This document shows, piece after piece, positions 45,360 to 55,013 of a stretch of 64,000 bases of DNA (position 1 is the first letter of the stretch; each line of letters starts with the position of its first letter). Below the pieces are notes generated by a model, which searched no databases, was not told where the DNA came from, and saw only the letters and a program-made list of their open reading frames with translations. The DNA lies in NCBI GenBank assembly GCA_016874235.1, contig VGUJ01000001.1, forward strand, positions 124,001-188,000, given 5' to 3'. Source of the DNA: Gammaproteobacteria bacterium. Lineage in GTDB: Bacteria > Pseudomonadota > Gammaproteobacteria > Steroidobacterales > Steroidobacteraceae. Position numbers and translations under genes: made by a program.

Positions 45360-46219
45360 CTGACTCAGTCATCGTAGCCAAAGAATTACGTAAGCGATAT
45401 GGCAATCACACCGTGGCACTCGATGGCGCGAGTTTCGCCGTGGGACGCGGTCGAATCGTCGGACTAATGGGACCGAACGGCGCCGGTAAGACCACAGCCC
45501 TCAAGGCGATTCTCGGTTTGACGCCATTCGAGGGGCAGCTCGATGTGCTTGGTCGTGACCCGCGACGCGAACGCGACAGTCTCATGCAGGACGTCTGTTT
45601 CATCGCCGACGTGGCCGTACTGCCTAAATGGTTGCGCGTGAACGACGCCATCGAGTACGTCGCGGGCGTACATCCCCGATTCCACAGCGCACGGGCCGAC
45701 GCCGTATTGGCGCGCACTGAGATTCGTCGGCGAAGCAAAATCAGCGAGCTTTCGAAAGGCATGATCACCCAGTTGCATCTTGCGCTCATCATGGCGATCG
45801 ATGCGAAGTTGCTGGTGCTCGACGAACCCACGCTCGGTCTCGATCTTCTCTATCGACGGGCGTTCTATGAGGCTTTGCTCAATGATTACTTTGATCATGA
45901 GCGCACGATCCTCGTTACGACCCACCAGGTCGAAGAAGTAGAGAATTTGCTGACCGACGTGCTGTTCATCAACCACGGACGGATCGTTCTCGACTCTGCC
46001 ATCGACGATTTACCAGGCCGATTTGTTCAGCTGATTGCAAACGGTGACGCTTGCGAGGCCGCTCGGCGCCTAGAGCCGATCTACGAGCGTGAAGTCTTTG
46101 GTCGAACTGCGTTCGTCTTCGAGGGGCGTGATGCGACCGAGCTCGCTGCTCTCGGCGAGATACGTACGCCGTCCGTAGCCGATCTCTTCGTCGCCAAAAT
46201 GGCCGGGGGTGCGTCATGA
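45356..46219 (+). CDS. ABC transporter ATP-binding protein
   Basis: A 287-residue ATPase. Walker A is GPNGAGKTTALKAIL. The signature motif is ISELSKGMITQ, slightly altered from LSGGQ as in YtrB-like proteins. Walker B is LLVLDEPTLGLD, with the switch His in TTHQVEE. Start overlaps the GntR stop; its own stop overlaps the permease start (ATGA). It powers the permease that follows. The atypical signature and partner fit drug- or bacteriocin-related exporters rather than importers. Confidence 0.94.
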   Translation: MTDSVIVAKELRKRYGNHTVALDGASFAVGRGRIVGLMGPNGAGKTTALKAILGLTPFEGQLDVLGRDPRRERDSLMQDVCFIADVAVLPKWLRVNDAIEYVAGVHPRFHSARADAVLARTEIRRRSKISELSKGMITQLHLALIMAIDAKLLVLDEPTLGLDLLYRRAFYEALLNDYFDHERTILVTTHQVEEVENLLTDVLFINHGRIVLDSAIDDLPGRFVQLIANGDACEAARRLEPIYEREVFGRTAFVFEGRDATELAALGEIRTPSVADLFVAKMAGGAS

Positions 46220-47145
46220 ATGCCAAGTCTTTTTTAACACTCGTCAAACGGGAGACCTGGGAGCATCGCAGCCTGCTCTGGGTACCCGTCGTCACGGCGG
46301 CACTCATCGTCCTCGCAACAATCATCAGTACGAATGTCGCCGGAAGCATTCGACTCGATGTCGACCTCGACGTCGAAAGCGCGGCGTTCTTTGGTCTGCT
46401 GGCAGCGGATCAGATGGCTCAGGCGAAGCTCTTCAGTATCTGGATGGGCTCCATCGGACTTCCTGTGCTCGTTGTCACCATCATCGTCCTGTTTTTCTAT
46501 TTGCTCGACGCGCTCTATATCGAACGCAAGGACCGCAGCATTTTATTTTGGAAGTCGATGCCCGTATCGGATTCGGCCACGGTTCTCTCCAAGTTGTTTA
46601 CCGCCATGGTGGCCGTGCCCGTATGGGTCTGGGCCGTATCGCTCGTCATGGGCCTTCTGACCTTCGTGATCATCGCGCTCAAGGTGTCAGGAAGTCCGAT
46701 TGCACCGCTCGGTAACTTCCACCTGACCGCCTGGCTGGCACTGCAGTTGACCCTGCTGCAGAACCTTTTTCTTGCTTCGTTATGGTATGCCCCCATCGCG
46801 GGCTGGTTGCTGTTGGTCTCGGTTTGGGCGAAGCGTGCGCCGTTTCTTTGGGCCGTTCTGCCCCCAGCGCTCGTGATACTTTTCGAAGAGATCATTTTCA
46901 ATACCGAGTACGTCGCCCAGCTCATCGGTCATCGTCTGATTCATTATTTTGAAGCGGCATCGTTGGGCATTAATGTCGAGACGGGCGCCGGGCCGCAAGT
47001 GATCCTCGATTCCATCGCGAATACCTATAACGAGATGAGTGCCGCCTCGTTGCTGGGCGAGCTCCATCTTTACTCCGGTCTTGCCGTCGCGGCGATATTC
47101 GTCCTGCTGGCGATTCGGTTGCGCCGCTGGCGCGACGACGCCTGA
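46216..47145 (+). CDS. ABC-2-like transporter permease
   Basis: A 309-residue membrane protein with about six helices, among them VPVVTAALIVLATII, LPVLVVTIIVLFFYLLDAL and LAVAAIFVLLAIRL. ERKDRSILFWKSMPVSD after the second helix is a segment seen in ABC-2-type permeases. Overlaps the ATPase gene by 4 nt, so the two form one exporter. No substrate can be named; operon control by a YtrA regulator suggests an induced envelope-stress function. It ends 9 nt from the converging purT stop. Confidence 0.88.
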   Translation: MNAKSFLTLVKRETWEHRSLLWVPVVTAALIVLATIISTNVAGSIRLDVDLDVESAAFFGLLAADQMAQAKLFSIWMGSIGLPVLVVTIIVLFFYLLDALYIERKDRSILFWKSMPVSDSATVLSKLFTAMVAVPVWVWAVSLVMGLLTFVIIALKVSGSPIAPLGNFHLTAWLALQLTLLQNLFLASLWYAPIAGWLLLVSVWAKRAPFLWAVLPPALVILFEEIIFNTEYVAQLIGHRLIHYFEAASLGINVETGAGPQVILDSIANTYNEMSAASLLGELHLYSGLAVAAIFVLLAIRLRRWRDDA

Positions 47146-47154
47146 CAATGACCG

Positions 47155-48342
47155 CTAGAACCGAGTCCCTTTCGTCACGATCTCGGTGACGCGTCGGGCC
47201 TTGACGCGGGCCGCCTCGATGGAGTCGGCCCTGGCGAGCGAGACGCCCATTCGTCGCTGACCACTTACCTCGGGCTTGCCGAAAAGTCGCAGAGCGGTAT
47301 CAGGCTCTGCCAGTGCCGCATCCAGTTCGCTGAAGCTCACGTTGACGGAGGCGCCTTCGATGAGCAGGGCGCTTGATGCCGAAGGGCCGAACTGTCGGAT
47401 CGCCGGGATCGGCAACCCGAGAATCGCGCGCAGGTGCAGCGCGAATTCCGAGAGGTCCTGGGAAATCATCGTGACCATCCCTGTATCGTGAGGGCGGGGT
47501 GACACCTCGCTGAACCACACCGAATCGCCCTTCACGAAAAGCTCCACTCCGAACAAGCCTCGTCCACCGAGTGCTGCGGTGACGCGTTCGGCGATGCGCT
47601 GACTTTCTTTGAGCGCGGTGTCCCTCATCGGGTGCGGTTGCCAAGACTCGCGATAATCACCTGCAATTTGCAGATGGCCGATCGGTTCGCAGAACGATGT
47701 GCCACCCGCATGACGAACCGTGAGCAAGGTAATTTCGTAATCGAACTCGATGAAACCCTCGACGATCACCCGGCCAGCCCCCGCGCGACCGCCCGCTTGA
47801 GCGTAATCCCACGCGCGATCGATATCGGCAGATTTCTTGATGACGCTTTGACCTTTCCCAGAGCTCGACATCACCGGCTTCACGACACAAGGCGTGCCGA
47901 TGGCTGCAACAGCCGCTCGACACTCGTCCTGCGTCGAGGCGAATCGGTAGGGCGACGTGGGCAGCCCCAACTCTTCGGCCGCGAGGCGTCGAATACCCTC
48001 GCGGTCCATGGTCAATCGCGCGGCGCGGGCAGTTGGGATGACATTGAATCCTTCGGATTCGAGCGCGAGTAATTCCTCGGTCGCGATGGCCTCGATTTCC
48101 GGAACAATGAATTGTGGTCGCTCTCTCAGGACGAGTTCGCGTAAGGCGGATCGATCGAGCATGCGGATGACGTGAGCTCGATGCGCAACCTGCATTGCCG
48201 GTGCATCGGCATATCGATCCACAGCGATGACTTCGAGGCCGAGACGCTGCGCTTCGATGGCGACTTCTTTTCCAAGCTCTCCTGAGCCGAGCAGCATCAG
48301 GCGCGTGGCCGAAGGTTTGCGGGGAGTGCCAATGGTGGTCAT
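47155..48342 (-). CDS. purT: Formate-dependent GAR transformylase PurT
   Basis: A 395-residue ATP-grasp enzyme that makes formyl-GAR from formate, ATP and GAR in purine synthesis. [20 protein letters not shown] is the N-terminal fold, [14 protein letters not shown] the ATP loop, and [13 protein letters not shown] the metal/ATP segment. Typical PurT length. Single gene, transcribed leftward, diverging from the CDGSH gene by 51 nt. I looked for a purine riboswitch or PurR box in that gap and saw nothing convincing. Confidence 0.96.
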   Translation of the reverse strand: MTTIGTPRKPSATRLMLLGSGELGKEVAIEAQRLGLEVIAVDRYADAPAMQVAHRAHVIRMLDRSALRELVLRERPQFIVPEIEAIATEELLALESEGFNVIPTARAARLTMDREGIRRLAAEELGLPTSPYRFASTQDECRAAVAAIGTPCVVKPVMSSSGKGQSVIKKSADIDRAWDYAQAGGRAGAGRVIVEGFIEFDYEITLLTVRHAGGTSFCEPIGHLQIAGDYRESWQPHPMRDTALKESQRIAERVTAALGGRGLFGVELFVKGDSVWFSEVSPRPHDTGMVTMISQDLSEFALHLRAILGLPIPAIRQFGPSASSALLIEGASVNVSFSELDAALAEPDTALRLFGKPEVSGQRRMGVSLARADSIEAARVKARRVTEIVTKGTRF

Positions 48343-48393
48343 GCGAGGCCTCGGGATAGACTGCGCGGCAGTTTAACTTCAGGAATTTTCGTC

Positions 48394-48633
48394 ATGTCCG
48401 ATCCAGTCATTGCCAGCAAAACGCCGTACGCCGTGGATGTCGAGACGGGGAAGACCTATTGGTGGTGTACGTGTGGTAAGTCCGCCAAGCAGCCTTTCTG
48501 CGACGGGTCTCACAAAGGCTCGGCTTTCACGCCGATGAAGTACGACGCCGATAAGACCGGAACGGTCTGGTTTTGCGGCTGCAAACACACCGCCAAGGCG
48601 CCGCATTGCGATGGCTCCCACAAAAAAATGTAA
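48394..48633 (+). CDS. Double CDGSH iron-sulfur protein
   Basis: A 79-residue protein with two CDGSH motifs: CTCGKSAKQPFCDGSH and CGCKHTAKAPHCDGSH. Each binds a [2Fe-2S] cluster through three Cys and one His. Bacterial tandem CDGSH proteins (MitoNEET-like, type 3) fold as monomers with pseudo-twofold symmetry. Probably electron transfer or cluster handling in the cytoplasm. No leader. It is followed by an AT-rich stretch with an 18-bp imperfect palindrome (48641-48658, arms TGTCT/AGACA). Confidence 0.93.
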   Translation: MSDPVIASKTPYAVDVETGKTYWWCTCGKSAKQPFCDGSHKGSAFTPMKYDADKTGTVWFCGCKHTAKAPHCDGSHKKM

Positions 48634-48714
48634 CAATAAGTGTCTAATATTTAAGACAATTCTCCCTGTGTCGAAGGGGGTTCAAAACGTATAGCTTTTG
48701 TTCTGTACAAATGC

Positions 48715-48742
48715 TTGACACCCCTCGATCGGCCGGTAGAAT
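48715..48742 (+). promoter_or_regulatory. Strong sigma70 promoter with no gene downstream
   Basis: TTGACA (48715-48720), a 16-nt spacer, and TAGAAT (48737-48742) form a near-consensus promoter. The expected start is about 48748-48750. There is no rightward gene for 2 kb; transcription would meet a strong terminator about 35-60 nt on. It therefore appears to drive a small RNA. An AT-rich region lies upstream, which could act as an UP element. Confidence 0.7.
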
Positions 48743-48748
48743 TGAGGT

Positions 48749-48811
48749 CGTCAACCGTCCCTTCTGACGAGTGACCCCCGTTCGGGCGGATCGAAAGATC
48801 CGCCCATTTTT
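48749..48811 (+). ncRNA. Candidate small RNA of about 65 nt
   Basis: A transcript from the preceding promoter would contain two hairpins. The first is CGTCA/TGACG (48749-48753 with 48765-48769), exposing an 11-nt C/U-rich loop, ACCGTCCCTTC. The second is the terminator hairpin. The loop is complementary to GAAGGG-type ribosome-binding sites, as in several loop-acting sRNAs. The hairpin followed by a U-rich tail also resembles Hfq-bound RNAs. No reading frame of note. I know no named family with this sequence. Confidence 0.55.
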
Positions 48812-48817
48812 CTTTCT
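48784..48817 (+). terminator. Strong intrinsic terminator with GAAA tetraloop
   Basis: GGGCGGATC pairs perfectly with GATCCGCCC over 9 bp around a GAAA (GNRA) loop, then ATTTTTCTTTCT. The T-tract is only on the + strand, so it does not serve the leftward ABC-F gene. A 13-bp unit TTTCTTTCTGGGG is repeated in tandem at 48809-48821 and 48822-48834, overlapping the T-tract. Confidence 0.85.
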
Positions 48818-48847
48818 GGGGTTTCTTTCTGGGGCCAGATTTTCCGC

Positions 48848-50737
48848 TTAGCCCGAGAGCTGCTCGCTGAGTTCGAGCCATCGCTCCTCGAGCGAGGCGA
48901 TCCGTTCCAAGAGTTTGGCGTGAGTCTCGGGCAACTTCGTGAGCGCCGCATCGGCCGAGGCATAAGCCTTGGGATCCGCCATCTTTTGTTCGAGTGCCAG
49001 TCGTTCTTTACCGAGGCGCTCGAGATCTTTCTCAACCTGACGAAGCTCTGTGCGCAGAGGCGTAATCGCATTTCGGCTCTCGGCCTCCTGACGTTTTCGC
49101 CCTTTACGCGATGACGATTGATTCGAGTCGAGATTGCCGGAGATCGACGCTACACGCGATCGACGCGAGAGCCACGTGGCGTAGTCAGCCAAATCTCCAT
49201 CAAAGGGCATGACCTCGCCATGACCCACGAGTACGAATTCGTCGCAAACGCTGCTCAGTAACCCTCGATCGTGCGACACGACGACGACCGCACCCTCAAA
49301 CTCTTGCAGGGCGAGCAACAAAGAATCCCGCATCTCGAGATCGAGATGGTTAGTCGGCTCGTCGAGTAACAACAGATTGGGTCGCCGTACCACCAAGATG
49401 GCGAGTGACAACCGCGCACGCTCGCCACCTGAGAATGACGCCACGGGCTCGAATACGCGGTCACCGGAAAAATTAAATCGTCCGAGATGGTCGCGTTTTT
49501 GTTGTTCGCCCCACACGGCGGCTTCGGATCCGCCGCGACGGGTCAGTTCGAGGATGGCCGTGCTCGAGGCGTCGAGCTGATCGACTTCGAGCTGCGCGAA
49601 AAATCCCGTCTCGAGATCGGGCGCACCAGTACGTGAGCCCGACATCGCCTCAAGCTCTCCGGCGATGGTTTTCATCAATGTTGATTTACCTGCGCCGTTT
49701 CGACCCAAGATGCCGAGTCGTGCACCCGGCGCAATCGATAGTTTGACGCCGGAGATAATTGTGCGATCACCGTATCCCGCGCTGATCTGGTCGAGGTCGA
49801 CGAGCGGGGCAGGGAGCTTACGTGGCTGCTTGAATTCCCAGTCGTACGCGGCATCGACGTGTTGCGTGACCAAGGCAGGAAGTCGCTCGAGCCATTTGAT
49901 GCGACTCTGAGCTTGTCTCGCTTTGGTGGCTTGCGCGCGGAACCGATCAATGAAACGTTGAACGCGCTCGGTCTCGCGCTTGATCCGATCGTTTTCAGCT
50001 TGTTGCTGCGCGAGGCGTGACAGTCGCTGTGTTTCGAACTCGCTGAAGTTTCCGGTGTAACTGTCGATACGCTTCGCCGAGATATGCAGTACACGACCGA
50101 TGATGGCGTCGAGAAAGTCTCGGTCGTGCGAGACGAGTATCAGTGTGCCCGGGTACGACTGTAGCCAGTCTTGTAGCCAGAGTACGGCGTCGAGATCGAG
50201 GTGATTGGTCGGCTCGTCGAGCAGAAGCAAATCTGAGCGACACATGAGTGCCCGAGCAAGGTTGGCGCGCATTCGCATACCGCCGGAAAAATCAGCGATG
50301 GGGCGATCGATCGCGGCCGGATCGAAGCCCAGACCATCGAGTAACTCGGCCGCCCGCGTACGAGCTGTGTAGCCACCCAGCGAGTCATATTCTCCGAGCA
50401 CATGCGCATGTCGAATACCATCGTCCGACTGCTCGGCTTCCGCGAGTGCGCGCTCGCATTCCCGCAGGGCGGTATCGCCGTCGATGACATGCTCGATGAC
50501 CGGCTGTTGCGAGTGAGGTAACTCTTGGGCCACCGACGCCACGGAAAGTTTGCCGGGGAGCTCGAATTCGCCTCGGTCGGGAGCGAGTTCTCCGCGCAAC
50601 AGGGCGAGCAGGGATGACTTGCCACAGCCGTTTCGGCCGACGAGTCCGACCTTCTCACCGCGCAGAATGCTGACGGAAACATCCTCGAGCAGGGGGTCGG
50701 GACCGCGACGAAGTTGAATGGTACGCAGGTGAATCAC
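48848..50737 (-). CDS. ABC-F family ATPase (YheS/Uup-like)
   Basis: A 629-residue soluble protein with two ABC domains and no membrane part. The first has GRNGCGKSSLL, FSGGMRMRANLARAL and LLLDEPTNHLDLDAV; the second has GRNGAGKSTLM, FSGGERARLSLAIL and LLLDEPTNHLDLEMR. The linker (RVQRFIDRFRAQATKARQAQ) is the ribosome-interacting arm, and the C-terminus is a coiled coil (LRQVEKDLERLGKERLALEQ). GTG at 50737 was chosen because IHLRTIQLRRGPDPLLEDV is where the family begins; the upstream frame to 50902 overlaps the divergent peptidase. Likely a translation factor, not a transporter. Confidence 0.92.
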   Translation of the reverse strand: MIHLRTIQLRRGPDPLLEDVSVSILRGEKVGLVGRNGCGKSSLLALLRGELAPDRGEFELPGKLSVASVAQELPHSQQPVIEHVIDGDTALRECERALAEAEQSDDGIRHAHVLGEYDSLGGYTARTRAAELLDGLGFDPAAIDRPIADFSGGMRMRANLARALMCRSDLLLLDEPTNHLDLDAVLWLQDWLQSYPGTLILVSHDRDFLDAIIGRVLHISAKRIDSYTGNFSEFETQRLSRLAQQQAENDRIKRETERVQRFIDRFRAQATKARQAQSRIKWLERLPALVTQHVDAAYDWEFKQPRKLPAPLVDLDQISAGYGDRTIISGVKLSIAPGARLGILGRNGAGKSTLMKTIAGELEAMSGSRTGAPDLETGFFAQLEVDQLDASSTAILELTRRGGSEAAVWGEQQKRDHLGRFNFSGDRVFEPVASFSGGERARLSLAILVVRRPNLLLLDEPTNHLDLEMRDSLLLALQEFEGAVVVVSHDRGLLSSVCDEFVLVGHGEVMPFDGDLADYATWLSRRSRVASISGNLDSNQSSSRKGRKRQEAESRNAITPLRTELRQVEKDLERLGKERLALEQKMADPKAYASADAALTKLPETHAKLLERIASLEERWLELSEQLSG

Positions 50738-50768
50738 GGGCGCGATTGTACGTGTATGCTCGCGGCTC

Positions 50769-51536
50769 ATGCGGTCTACGCGCAATTTGCCTGACTTACT
50801 GAACGAACTTGAGCTCACCGGCCGGAGTCGTTCGCACGTCATCGACGCCGCCGATATCGGGTGCACCCTGCATCGGGACGCAATGTCGGCCTTTCTTGTC
50901 ATGCGCGAGGCGGCTAAGGGGGCAGGTTTAGATTTGCGCGTCGCGTCCTCATTCAGAGATTTCGATCGTCAACTGGCGATCTGGAATGGGAAATTTCGTG
51001 GCGAACGGCCGATGCTCGATCGAGCGGGTAATGCACTGGACGTGGCATCGCTCTCACCCGAGGGGCGGGTTGAGGCGATTCTCATCTGGTCGGCGTTGCC
51101 GGGTGCGAGTCGACACCATTGGGGTACGGACTTCGACGTATTTGATGCCGCAGCATTGCCCGAGCGTTCTCGGCTTCAGTTGGTACCTGGAGAATATGCG
51201 AGCGACGGACCGTTTGCGCCGCTCACATCATGGCTCGACGCGCACATGCATCGATTCGGATTTTTCCGACCGTATGTCGGGCCAAACGACGGAGGAAGTC
51301 CACGCGGCGTCAGCCCCGAACCGTGGCATCTCAGCTTCGCGCCGCTTGCGACGCGCTGCTCGAACCAGCTCACTCCCCAAGTCCTGTACCGCGCCATCGA
51401 GTCTTCGTCGATCGACGGGCGCGAGATCGTACTGGCGCGTATCGAAGATTTATATGAACGCTTCGTCGCGGATGTCGCGCCTGCGTCGACCGCCTCACTC
51501 GCGGTGGAACTCGGCGACTACCGGCGTATGGTCTGA
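50769..51536 (+). CDS. M15-family D-alanyl-D-alanine carboxypeptidase
   Basis: A 255-residue VanY/LAS-type zinc peptidase. SSFRDFDRQLAIWNGKF, ASRHHWGTDFDVFD (zinc His/Asp) and EPWHLSFAP (catalytic Glu, zinc His) are all present. No leader is seen, which is unusual for a peptidoglycan enzyme; it may act on internal muropeptides or be exported by another route. Its start lies 31 nt from the divergent ABC-F start. Its last 42 nt overlap the converging xthA gene. Confidence 0.88.
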   Translation: MRSTRNLPDLLNELELTGRSRSHVIDAADIGCTLHRDAMSAFLVMREAAKGAGLDLRVASSFRDFDRQLAIWNGKFRGERPMLDRAGNALDVASLSPEGRVEAILIWSALPGASRHHWGTDFDVFDAAALPERSRLQLVPGEYASDGPFAPLTSWLDAHMHRFGFFRPYVGPNDGGSPRGVSPEPWHLSFAPLATRCSNQLTPQVLYRAIESSSIDGREIVLARIEDLYERFVADVAPASTASLAVELGDYRRMV

Positions 51537-52274
51537 GGGTCGCTCTGCACGGCGCGGCTCGCGATCGATATGCGAGGCGACGCAACGTTTTGCGAGGGGA
51601 GTCGTCGCGAGGATCAGATCGATCCGCAGTCCATGATTTCGGCGGAAAGCCGCCGCCCGGTAATCCCACCAACTAAAAGACTTCTCGGGCTGCTCAAAAT
51701 TTCTGAAGACATCGACGAGTCCGGCATCGAGCAGCTTTCGATACGCTACGCGCTCCGGTTCGCTGACGTGGACACTCCCGACCCAGGCGGCTGGATCATG
51801 TACGTCACGATCTTCCGGGGCGATGTTGAAGTCACCGAGGACAACGACCTCACGATCTTTGAGCAAGGCGCTTCGCAGCCAGTGATCAAGTGCCTCGAGC
51901 CAACGGAGTTTGTAAGCGTACTTGTCTGAGCCCGGTTCCTGGCCGTTGGGTACATAGAGATCGAGCACGATGAGACCGTCGGTCTCGGCGGCGAGCACCC
52001 TTCGTTGCTCGTCTTCGAAGCCTGGAATACCGGTGGCGATGATCTTTAGCGGTTTCTTGGAGAGGATGGCGACGCCGTTGTACGTACGCTGCCCGCTGTA
52101 GACGACCTCGTATCCAAGATTGGCAATCTCGGAGGCCGGAAAATCGGTATCCGGAATCTTGGTTTCCTGCAGGGCGACGATGTCGGGCTTCGCCGTGGCA
52201 AGCCATTCCGCAAGTTGGGGGAGTCGGACCCTCAGTGAGTTGACGTTCCAAGTGGCGACGGTGGTCTTGGTCAT
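51495..52274 (-). CDS. xthA: Exodeoxyribonuclease III
   Basis: A 259-residue AP endonuclease and 3'-exonuclease for base-excision repair. TVATWNVNSLRVRLPQL, ALQETKIPD (metal Glu), YNGVAILSKK, GDFNIAPEDRDVHDP and PSDHTPVVAEF (catalytic His) are all intact. Start at MTKTTVATWNVNSL (52274); the open frame to 52514 overlaps the divergent glutathione reductase start and is not family-like. The 3' end overlaps the converging peptidase by 42 nt. Confidence 0.95.
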   Translation of the reverse strand: MTKTTVATWNVNSLRVRLPQLAEWLATAKPDIVALQETKIPDTDFPASEIANLGYEVVYSGQRTYNGVAILSKKPLKIIATGIPGFEDEQRRVLAAETDGLIVLDLYVPNGQEPGSDKYAYKLRWLEALDHWLRSALLKDREVVVLGDFNIAPEDRDVHDPAAWVGSVHVSEPERVAYRKLLDAGLVDVFRNFEQPEKSFSWWDYRAAAFRRNHGLRIDLILATTPLAKRCVASHIDREPRRAERPSDHTPVVAEFHRE

Positions 52275-52353
52275 GGCCCTAGAGTAATGCACGGATGACG
52301 AAACGGTCATGCTCCCCGCAGCAAGAGGTCGGGACGCCGTGTACGATTCGGCC

Positions 52354-53709
52354 ATGACGACGAGAAAATACGATCTGGTGGTGATCGGCGGTGGCAGCGG
52401 CGGACTCGCCTGCGCGCAGCGTGCGACGGAATACGGCGCCAAAGTGGCGCTCATCGAGTCTGCGCGGCTCGGAGGTACCTGCGTCAACGTCGGTTGCGTT
52501 CCGAAAAAGGTCATGTGGAATGCCGCCCAGATCGCTCATGCGGCGCATGATGCGGCGCACTACGGCTTCGATCTCGCACTGCGCGGCCATGACTGGCGTG
52601 TGCTTCGAGAGTCGCGTGAGGCCTATATCCATCGGCTCAACGGCATCTATGAGCGCAATCTCGCGAGCAAAAAAATCGAACTTCTGCGAGGGCACGGTCG
52701 CTTTATCGCAGTAGGCGAGGTGAGGGTCGACGACGACACACTCGAGGCCCCGCACGTGGTGATTGCGACGGGCGGCCGACCCGCCGAGCCTGCCATTCCA
52801 GGCGCAGAGCTTGGGATCACCTCCGACGGATTTTTCGCTCTCGAAGAAAAGCCCGACCGAGTCGCAGTCGTGGGGAGCGGTTATATCGCCGTCGAGCTTG
52901 CCGGGGTGTTCGCTGCGCTCGGCAGTCAGGTATCGCTCGTCATTCGCCACGAGCATGTGCTGCGTCACTTCGACAGCATGCTCGGCGATACCCTCATGAA
53001 GATCATGCGTGATGAAGGCACGGCGATCGAAACCAACGCCACGCCTCGCGCGCTCGAGCGTGATGTCGATGGCAGTCTGCGTATGCTTACGGCAGATGGA
53101 CGCACGCTCGGCGCGTTCGACTGCGTCGTCTGGGCCATCGGCCGTGACCCGATGGTCGAGGGGATTGGGCTCGATCGTGCAGGGGTGAAACTGGATGACT
53201 CCGGGCACATTGCGGTCGATCGGTTCCAGCAAACCAACGTCGGTGGCATTTATGCCATCGGGGACGTCACGGGGCGCGCCTTGTTGACGCCTGTGGCGAT
53301 CGCCGCAGGGCGTCGATTATCCGATAGAGTCTTCGGCGGCATGACCGACCGCCATCTCGATTACTCGAACATCCCGACGGTGGTATTCAGTCATCCACCG
53401 ATTGGTACGGTGGGCCTCAGCGAGCAGGAAGCCCGAGATCGTTATGGCGCAGAATCTTTGAAGGTCTACACGTCAGGGTTTGTGCCGATGTATCACGCCC
53501 TGACATCGCGCAAGCCGCGTGCCGAAATGAAACTGGTCACGGTGGGCTCCGAGCTGCGAGTCGTGGGCTGTCACGTCATCGGCGCGGGTGCCGACGAAAT
53601 GCTTCAAGGATTTGCCGTCGCCGTGAAGATGGGCGCGACCAAACGAGACTTTGATGACACGATCGCCATTCATCCGACGAGCGCAGAAGAATTCGTCACG
53701 ATGCGCTGA
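52354..53709 (+). CDS. gor: Glutathione-disulfide reductase
   Basis: A 451-residue flavoprotein that reduces glutathione disulfide with NADPH. FAD motif [16 protein letters not shown]; redox pair in [17 protein letters not shown] (Cys43, Cys48); second nucleotide motif [15 protein letters not shown]; and the C-terminal [12 protein letters not shown] supplying the catalytic His-Glu. Start at [10 protein letters not shown]; the earlier in-frame ATG at 52309 adds unrelated residues. Divergent from xthA by 79 nt. The 3' end overlaps the converging lipoprotein gene by 14 nt. Fits the peroxide-defence theme of the window. Confidence 0.95.
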   Translation: MTTRKYDLVVIGGGSGGLACAQRATEYGAKVALIESARLGGTCVNVGCVPKKVMWNAAQIAHAAHDAAHYGFDLALRGHDWRVLRESREAYIHRLNGIYERNLASKKIELLRGHGRFIAVGEVRVDDDTLEAPHVVIATGGRPAEPAIPGAELGITSDGFFALEEKPDRVAVVGSGYIAVELAGVFAALGSQVSLVIRHEHVLRHFDSMLGDTLMKIMRDEGTAIETNATPRALERDVDGSLRMLTADGRTLGAFDCVVWAIGRDPMVEGIGLDRAGVKLDDSGHIAVDRFQQTNVGGIYAIGDVTGRALLTPVAIAAGRRLSDRVFGGMTDRHLDYSNIPTVVFSHPPIGTVGLSEQEARDRYGAESLKVYTSGFVPMYHALTSRKPRAEMKLVTVGSELRVVGCHVIGAGADEMLQGFAVAVKMGATKRDFDDTIAIHPTSAEEFVTMR

Positions 53710-54382
53710 CGGGTTTGACCTCCCCGAGCAGTAGTCGTCGCAGATACTCTGGCGCGACGAGATGACAGTAACGCGTGCCCCGAAACTGCGGAGGCGCTGT
53801 GAGATAGCGCGGATCGAGCCAGTCGTTACGCATGGCTTTTGCTTGCAGCCGGAGAGTGCCCGACTCATCTACGCGGGCGATCGCATACGGCTCGAGCCAA
53901 ATAGGACCCATGGCGGTCACGATGTCGGTTTCCATTACAACGTTTCGACCACGCTTGAACAGCGCGCGCCGGCGTTCCGCCGGGGTCATGGAGTCGAGCA
54001 CGCGCTGCAAGGTGAGGGCGTTTACCCCGCTGCAACCGATATCAGCGCCCGCGGCCTCAGCGCCGTACTCGCTGACGAGATGATCCGCCGTCTTCATCTT
54101 GCAGGACACCATCATCGGTTGCGCGTTCGGCTCAGCGCTCTCGGGCCAGACGTATTGGGTGGTGACAAGGGGGCGAGCGACGGGCTTCGACTTGGTGAAG
54201 GCGGCGACGTCGGTATGAATCTCATTCCGCGCCTCGACTTCTGAGGTGACGATGGCAGCCTGCGCGTCGACGCAGAAGCGATCAGTCGTGTTGAAAGATG
54301 GGGTGGATGTCTTGGGTGTCGAAGAGCAACTGGACACCAAAATGGCGAGTGCCAAGACAAACCAGGCAGAGTTCGAAGCCAT
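53696..54382 (-). CDS. Hypothetical lipoprotein
   Basis: A 228-residue protein with a lipoprotein leader ([11 protein letters not shown]) and lipobox VSSC. The mature part has several cysteines and ends with [19 protein letters not shown]. No family recognised. ATG at 54382 has GAGGG upstream; the frame to 54445 is longer but starts before the leader. Divergent from the lipoprotein at 54510 across 127 nt. Confidence 0.8.
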   Translation of the reverse strand: MASNSAWFVLALAILVSSCSSTPKTSTPSFNTTDRFCVDAQAAIVTSEVEARNEIHTDVAAFTKSKPVARPLVTTQYVWPESAEPNAQPMMVSCKMKTADHLVSEYGAEAAGADIGCSGVNALTLQRVLDSMTPAERRRALFKRGRNVVMETDIVTAMGPIWLEPYAIARVDESGTLRLQAKAMRNDWLDPRYLTAPPQFRGTRYCHLVAPEYLRRLLLGEVKPVSAS

Positions 54383-54509
54383 CGTCGTACCCTCTTTGTC
54401 CGCAAGGTACACGCTTTTATCGCTCAATGTTGACTTGGTCCGCAACGCTGACCGAAATCGACCCGTGGATCAACGAACCATCAATCAAACAGGCTCCCTC
54501 GGCAGAGCG

Positions 54510-55013
54510 ATGCTCGTTGCGACACTCCTCTTTTTGGCGGGTTGTGATCGCGGCCCCGCGCCGCTTCCGCCTGAGTCCATACAGATACGCATCAACTTGT
54601 TATGCAGTACCTGCGATGATTTCCTCCGGTGCGAGGTCTCGGACGTCGTACCGGAGACTAATTCCTATCGCCTGTACCGACTACGCGAAAAGAGTTTCTG
54701 GGCGCAGATCGCAACGATCTGGGATTACCTCATCCAGCTTTTTCGCCAAAAGACCGCGGACGTCCGGCCTCTGACGGTCTATGAAAACGAGGGTGAGCGT
54801 CGTCGGATCGTGAGTTCTGAGGCCAAGGCGCGTGTAGATGCGGCGGCAGGCCTCATCCTCTTACCGGATTCGGTGATCGACATGCGTAACGGCCAATGGC
54901 GGACGCTCAATGGTGATTTACAGGGGCGATGTCGGGCATTACCTCGTCGTGAAGGCTATGCCTGGGTGCGCGCGATGCTTGGCCGTGAGTTGCCTGTCGA
55001 GCGAGCGCCGTGA
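54510..55013 (+). CDS. Hypothetical small lipoprotein
   Basis: A 167-residue protein with a short lipoprotein leader (MLVATLLFLAGC, lipobox LAGC). The mature part has LLCSTCDDFLRCEV, three cysteines that could form a disulfide or bind metal, and an Arg-rich end. The frame opens at 54246 but the earlier part is antisense to the divergent lipoprotein. The TGA overlaps the DoxX gene start (GTGA), so the two are coupled. No family recognised. Confidence 0.75.
   Translation: MLVATLLFLAGCDRGPAPLPPESIQIRINLLCSTCDDFLRCEVSDVVPETNSYRLYRLREKSFWAQIATIWDYLIQLFRQKTADVRPLTVYENEGERRRIVSSEAKARVDAAAGLILLPDSVIDMRNGQWRTLNGDLQGRCRALPRREGYAWVRAMLGRELPVERAP

Noticed and set aside
48290-48395. Purine riboswitch or PurR site upstream of purT
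   Set aside because: No aptamer-like pairing or recognisable box between purT and the CDGSH gene.
48641-48658. 18-bp palindrome after the CDGSH gene as a terminator
   Set aside because: Stem is weak and AT-rich with no T-tract; could be an operator, but nothing supports a specific role.
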